Origin: an uncultured Microcaldota archaeon
Lineage (GTDB): Archaea; Micrarchaeota; Micrarchaeia; Anstonellales; Bilamarchaeaceae
Length of the DNA: 14,568 nucleotides
Assembly (NCBI GenBank): GCA_903835325.1
Contig: CAILMU010000145.1
Location: 1 to 14,568 of the forward strand
Direction: 5' to 3'
In this document: positions 13,444-14,568 of the stretch, piece after piece
Numbering within the stretch: the stretch's first letter is position 1
Layout: every line of letters begins with the position of its first letter
The notes under the pieces: model-generated
The model's input: only the letters and a program-made list of their open reading frames with translations
The model's database searches: none
Told to the model about the DNA's origin: nothing
Position numbers and translations under genes: made by a program

Positions 13444-13746
13444 ATGACAAAGATCGATCCATATTTGCATGCGGTGCTCCTCCTCCATGGAGCGGGCAAA
13501 GAGGTAAGCAAGGAAAGCATCCTCGCGGTCATAAAGGCGAGCGGCGCTGAAGCGGACGAGGCGAAGGCCAAGATACTGGCTGAAGCCGTGAAGGGAGTGA
13601 ACTTCGACGACCTCCTGAAGCAGTCCATGATGGTGGCGGCTCCTGCTGCGGCAGCACCGGCTGAAGCCAAGAAGGAAGAGAAGAAAGAGGACGAAGGCAA
13701 GAAAGAGGAGCAGGCCGCTGAAGGTCTCGCGAGCCTCTTCGGCTAA
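13444..13746 (+). CDS. rpl12: 50S ribosomal protein P1 (archaeal L12)
   Basis: A 100-residue acidic stalk protein. Residues 1-60 are the helical dimerisation domain (YLHAVLLLHGAGKEVSKESILAVIKASG; AKILAEAVKGVNFDDLLKQ). An Ala/Pro hinge (VAAPAAAAPAEAK) follows, then a Lys/Glu-rich linker and the terminal motif EGLASLFG that contacts elongation factors. This is the archaeal/eukaryotic P1/P2 type, not bacterial L7/L12. GAGGTG at the L10 stop codon serves as SD, and the gap to L10 is 9 bp, so the genes are translationally close. It is the last gene of the operon. Confidence 0.97.
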   Translation: MTKIDPYLHAVLLLHGAGKEVSKESILAVIKASGAEADEAKAKILAEAVKGVNFDDLLKQSMMVAAPAAAAPAEAKKEEKKEDEGKKEEQAAEGLASLFG

Positions 13747-13752
13747 AGTCTG

Positions 13753-13820
13753 ATTTTTTCTAATTTTCCCTTTTTTTCCTATTTCTCTTTATTTCTCAAT
13801 TTTCGCTCTTAATCTCATTT
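13753..13820 (+). terminator. T-rich terminator of the ribosomal operon
   Basis: Immediately after the P1 stop the plus strand carries a series of T-tracts (GATTTTTTC, CCCTTTTTTTCC, CTCATTTTT) with no strong hairpin. This is the pattern of archaeal oligo-T termination. The last tract runs into the TATA box of the next gene. Confidence 0.75.
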
Positions 13821-13821
13821 T

Positions 13822-13829
13822 TATAAATA
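13822..13829 (+). promoter_or_regulatory. TATA box of the HAD phosphatase gene (leaderless)
   Basis: TATAAATA, centred about 25-26 bp before the A of the ATG at 13851, predicts transcription starting at the start codon. No SD is present before this ATG, which agrees. Confidence 0.75.
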
Positions 13830-13850
13830 TTACGACTTATAGCATTACAA

Positions 13851-14568
13851 ATGCCTAAAGTCGTCTATCAGAAGCCGAAGCATCGCATCCAGCCACCCTG
13901 CAATGTGGCGGCGAAAGAGGAGGAGCAGGCGTACCGTTCGGCCCTGAACAAACTGACGGATGACGAGCCTCTCCGCAGGGCGCTGTGGGATGAGCATTGC
14001 AAGAAACGCATGCTGGGATCCAAGGCGGCTCTCGAGGAATCCTATCGCGGATGCAGGTCGGGCAAAGAGATGAGGGCACAGAACCGGGCGTTCATCTATA
14101 TCCCTCGATGGATGGGGTATGACAAGAATCCAGTGATCGGGATGCGCGAGAGCCTTTGGAAAGGGAAGACGATAATAACCGATCTTGACGGGACGCTGAT
14201 CGACAGCCGGAAACTGCTTCCGGACCAGGAACCGGAATCCGGCTCCATGGCAGGCCAACGAAAGATAGTGAAAATCAAATCAAGGTGCAGGGAGTACCAG
14301 ATAGAGATAACGAAGATCAACTTAGAAGCCCTGGACTGGTTCCTTGAGATATCTTCTCATGAAGCGAAAGTCGTGATAGCGAGCGCGGCAGCGGAGCAGT
14401 TCGTCGAAAAGGCCATCGCGAAGACATCGATCTCTGAGCTAGTCGACCTGATGTTCGGGCATGAGTCGCTCGATGAAGTGGTCTGGAAACGGAAAAGGGT
14501 GAGCCCCAAGGATTTGAGCGTCGTCATGGATGCGATAGGGGAAACGAACCCGCTCGCGAACAGCGTCA
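13851..14568 (+). CDS. HAD-superfamily phosphatase, 3' end outside the window
   Basis: The frame is open from the ATG at 13851 to the window end (239 codons), with no stop. Residues 1-105 are basic and helical with scattered Cys, unlike a known domain. Then comes TIITDLDGTLIDS, the HAD motif I DxDGT with nucleophile Asp111 and acid Asp113. Motif II is plausibly VVIASAAAEQF (Ser after the strand), and a Lys-rich stretch WKRKRVSPKDLSVV precedes the expected motif III/IV acidic pair, which is cut off. The short cap region and the KDLSVV element recall FCP1/NIF-type phosphatases, which act on phosphoproteins, but the DxDGT form is also that of small-molecule HAD enzymes. The substrate cannot be set from this fragment. 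The leaderless TATA box separates it from the ribosomal operon. Confidence 0.82.
   Translation, partial: MPKVVYQKPKHRIQPPCNVAAKEEEQAYRSALNKLTDDEPLRRALWDEHCKKRMLGSKAALEESYRGCRSGKEMRAQNRAFIYIPRWMGYDKNPVIGMRESLWKGKTIITDLDGTLIDSRKLLPDQEPESGSMAGQRKIVKIKSRCREYQIEITKINLEALDWFLEISSHEAKVVIASAAAEQFVEKAIAKTSISELVDLMFGHESLDEVVWKRKRVSPKDLSVVMDAIGETNPLANSV

Overview
The window reads as archaeal chromosome. It carries an archaeal-type ribosomal operon uL1 – uL10 (P0) – P1 with the eukaryote-like stalk tail GLASLFG, an archaeal-branch TctA-like membrane protein, and full-length carbamoyl-phosphate synthetase genes. TATA boxes sit about 26 bp upstream of several start codons (leaderless transcription), while other genes have strong Shine-Dalgarno (SD) sequences. 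Small zinc-ribbon proteins, a short uL10 and many orphan secreted proteins fit a DPANN-type archaeon (Micrarchaeota or Diapherotrites, for example), but the lineage is inference. No rRNA, tRNA, CRISPR array or insertion sequence was seen.

Layout. 1-312: the C-terminal end of a TldD-family protease (+). 348-1295: an orphan, probably lipid-anchored protein (-), visibly more AT-rich than its neighbours. 1421-2584: a TctA-like polytopic membrane protein (+). 2586-3983: a Tat-exported putative lipoprotein (-) with its own leaderless promoter. 4023-9018: a minus-strand cluster carA – Cys/His-rich metal-binding protein – carB. 9181-9651: a small charged orphan (+), divergent from carA. 9686-10612: an ornithine-carbamoyltransferase-like enzyme (-). 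10777-11610: another putative lipoprotein (+). 11662-11904: a small zinc-ribbon protein (-), divergent from the ribosomal operon at 12000-13746 (+). 13851-14568: an HAD-superfamily phosphatase (+), running off the window.

How the genes work together. CarA releases ammonia from glutamine and CarB uses it with bicarbonate and two ATP to make carbamoyl phosphate. The nearby carbamoyltransferase would consume this, nominally giving citrulline. However, the transferase lacks the ornithine-specific HCLP cysteine (it has Asp) and the SMG loop (it has NME), so its acceptor is uncertain. A protein with three CxxC pairs and a tail of three 10-residue His repeats lies between carA and carB, which is unusual. 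These two points are the most promising leads in the window. The ribosomal genes form a tight operon. Its leader carries a hairpin that overlaps the SD of the L1 gene, and its TATA element may be shared with the divergent zinc-ribbon gene.
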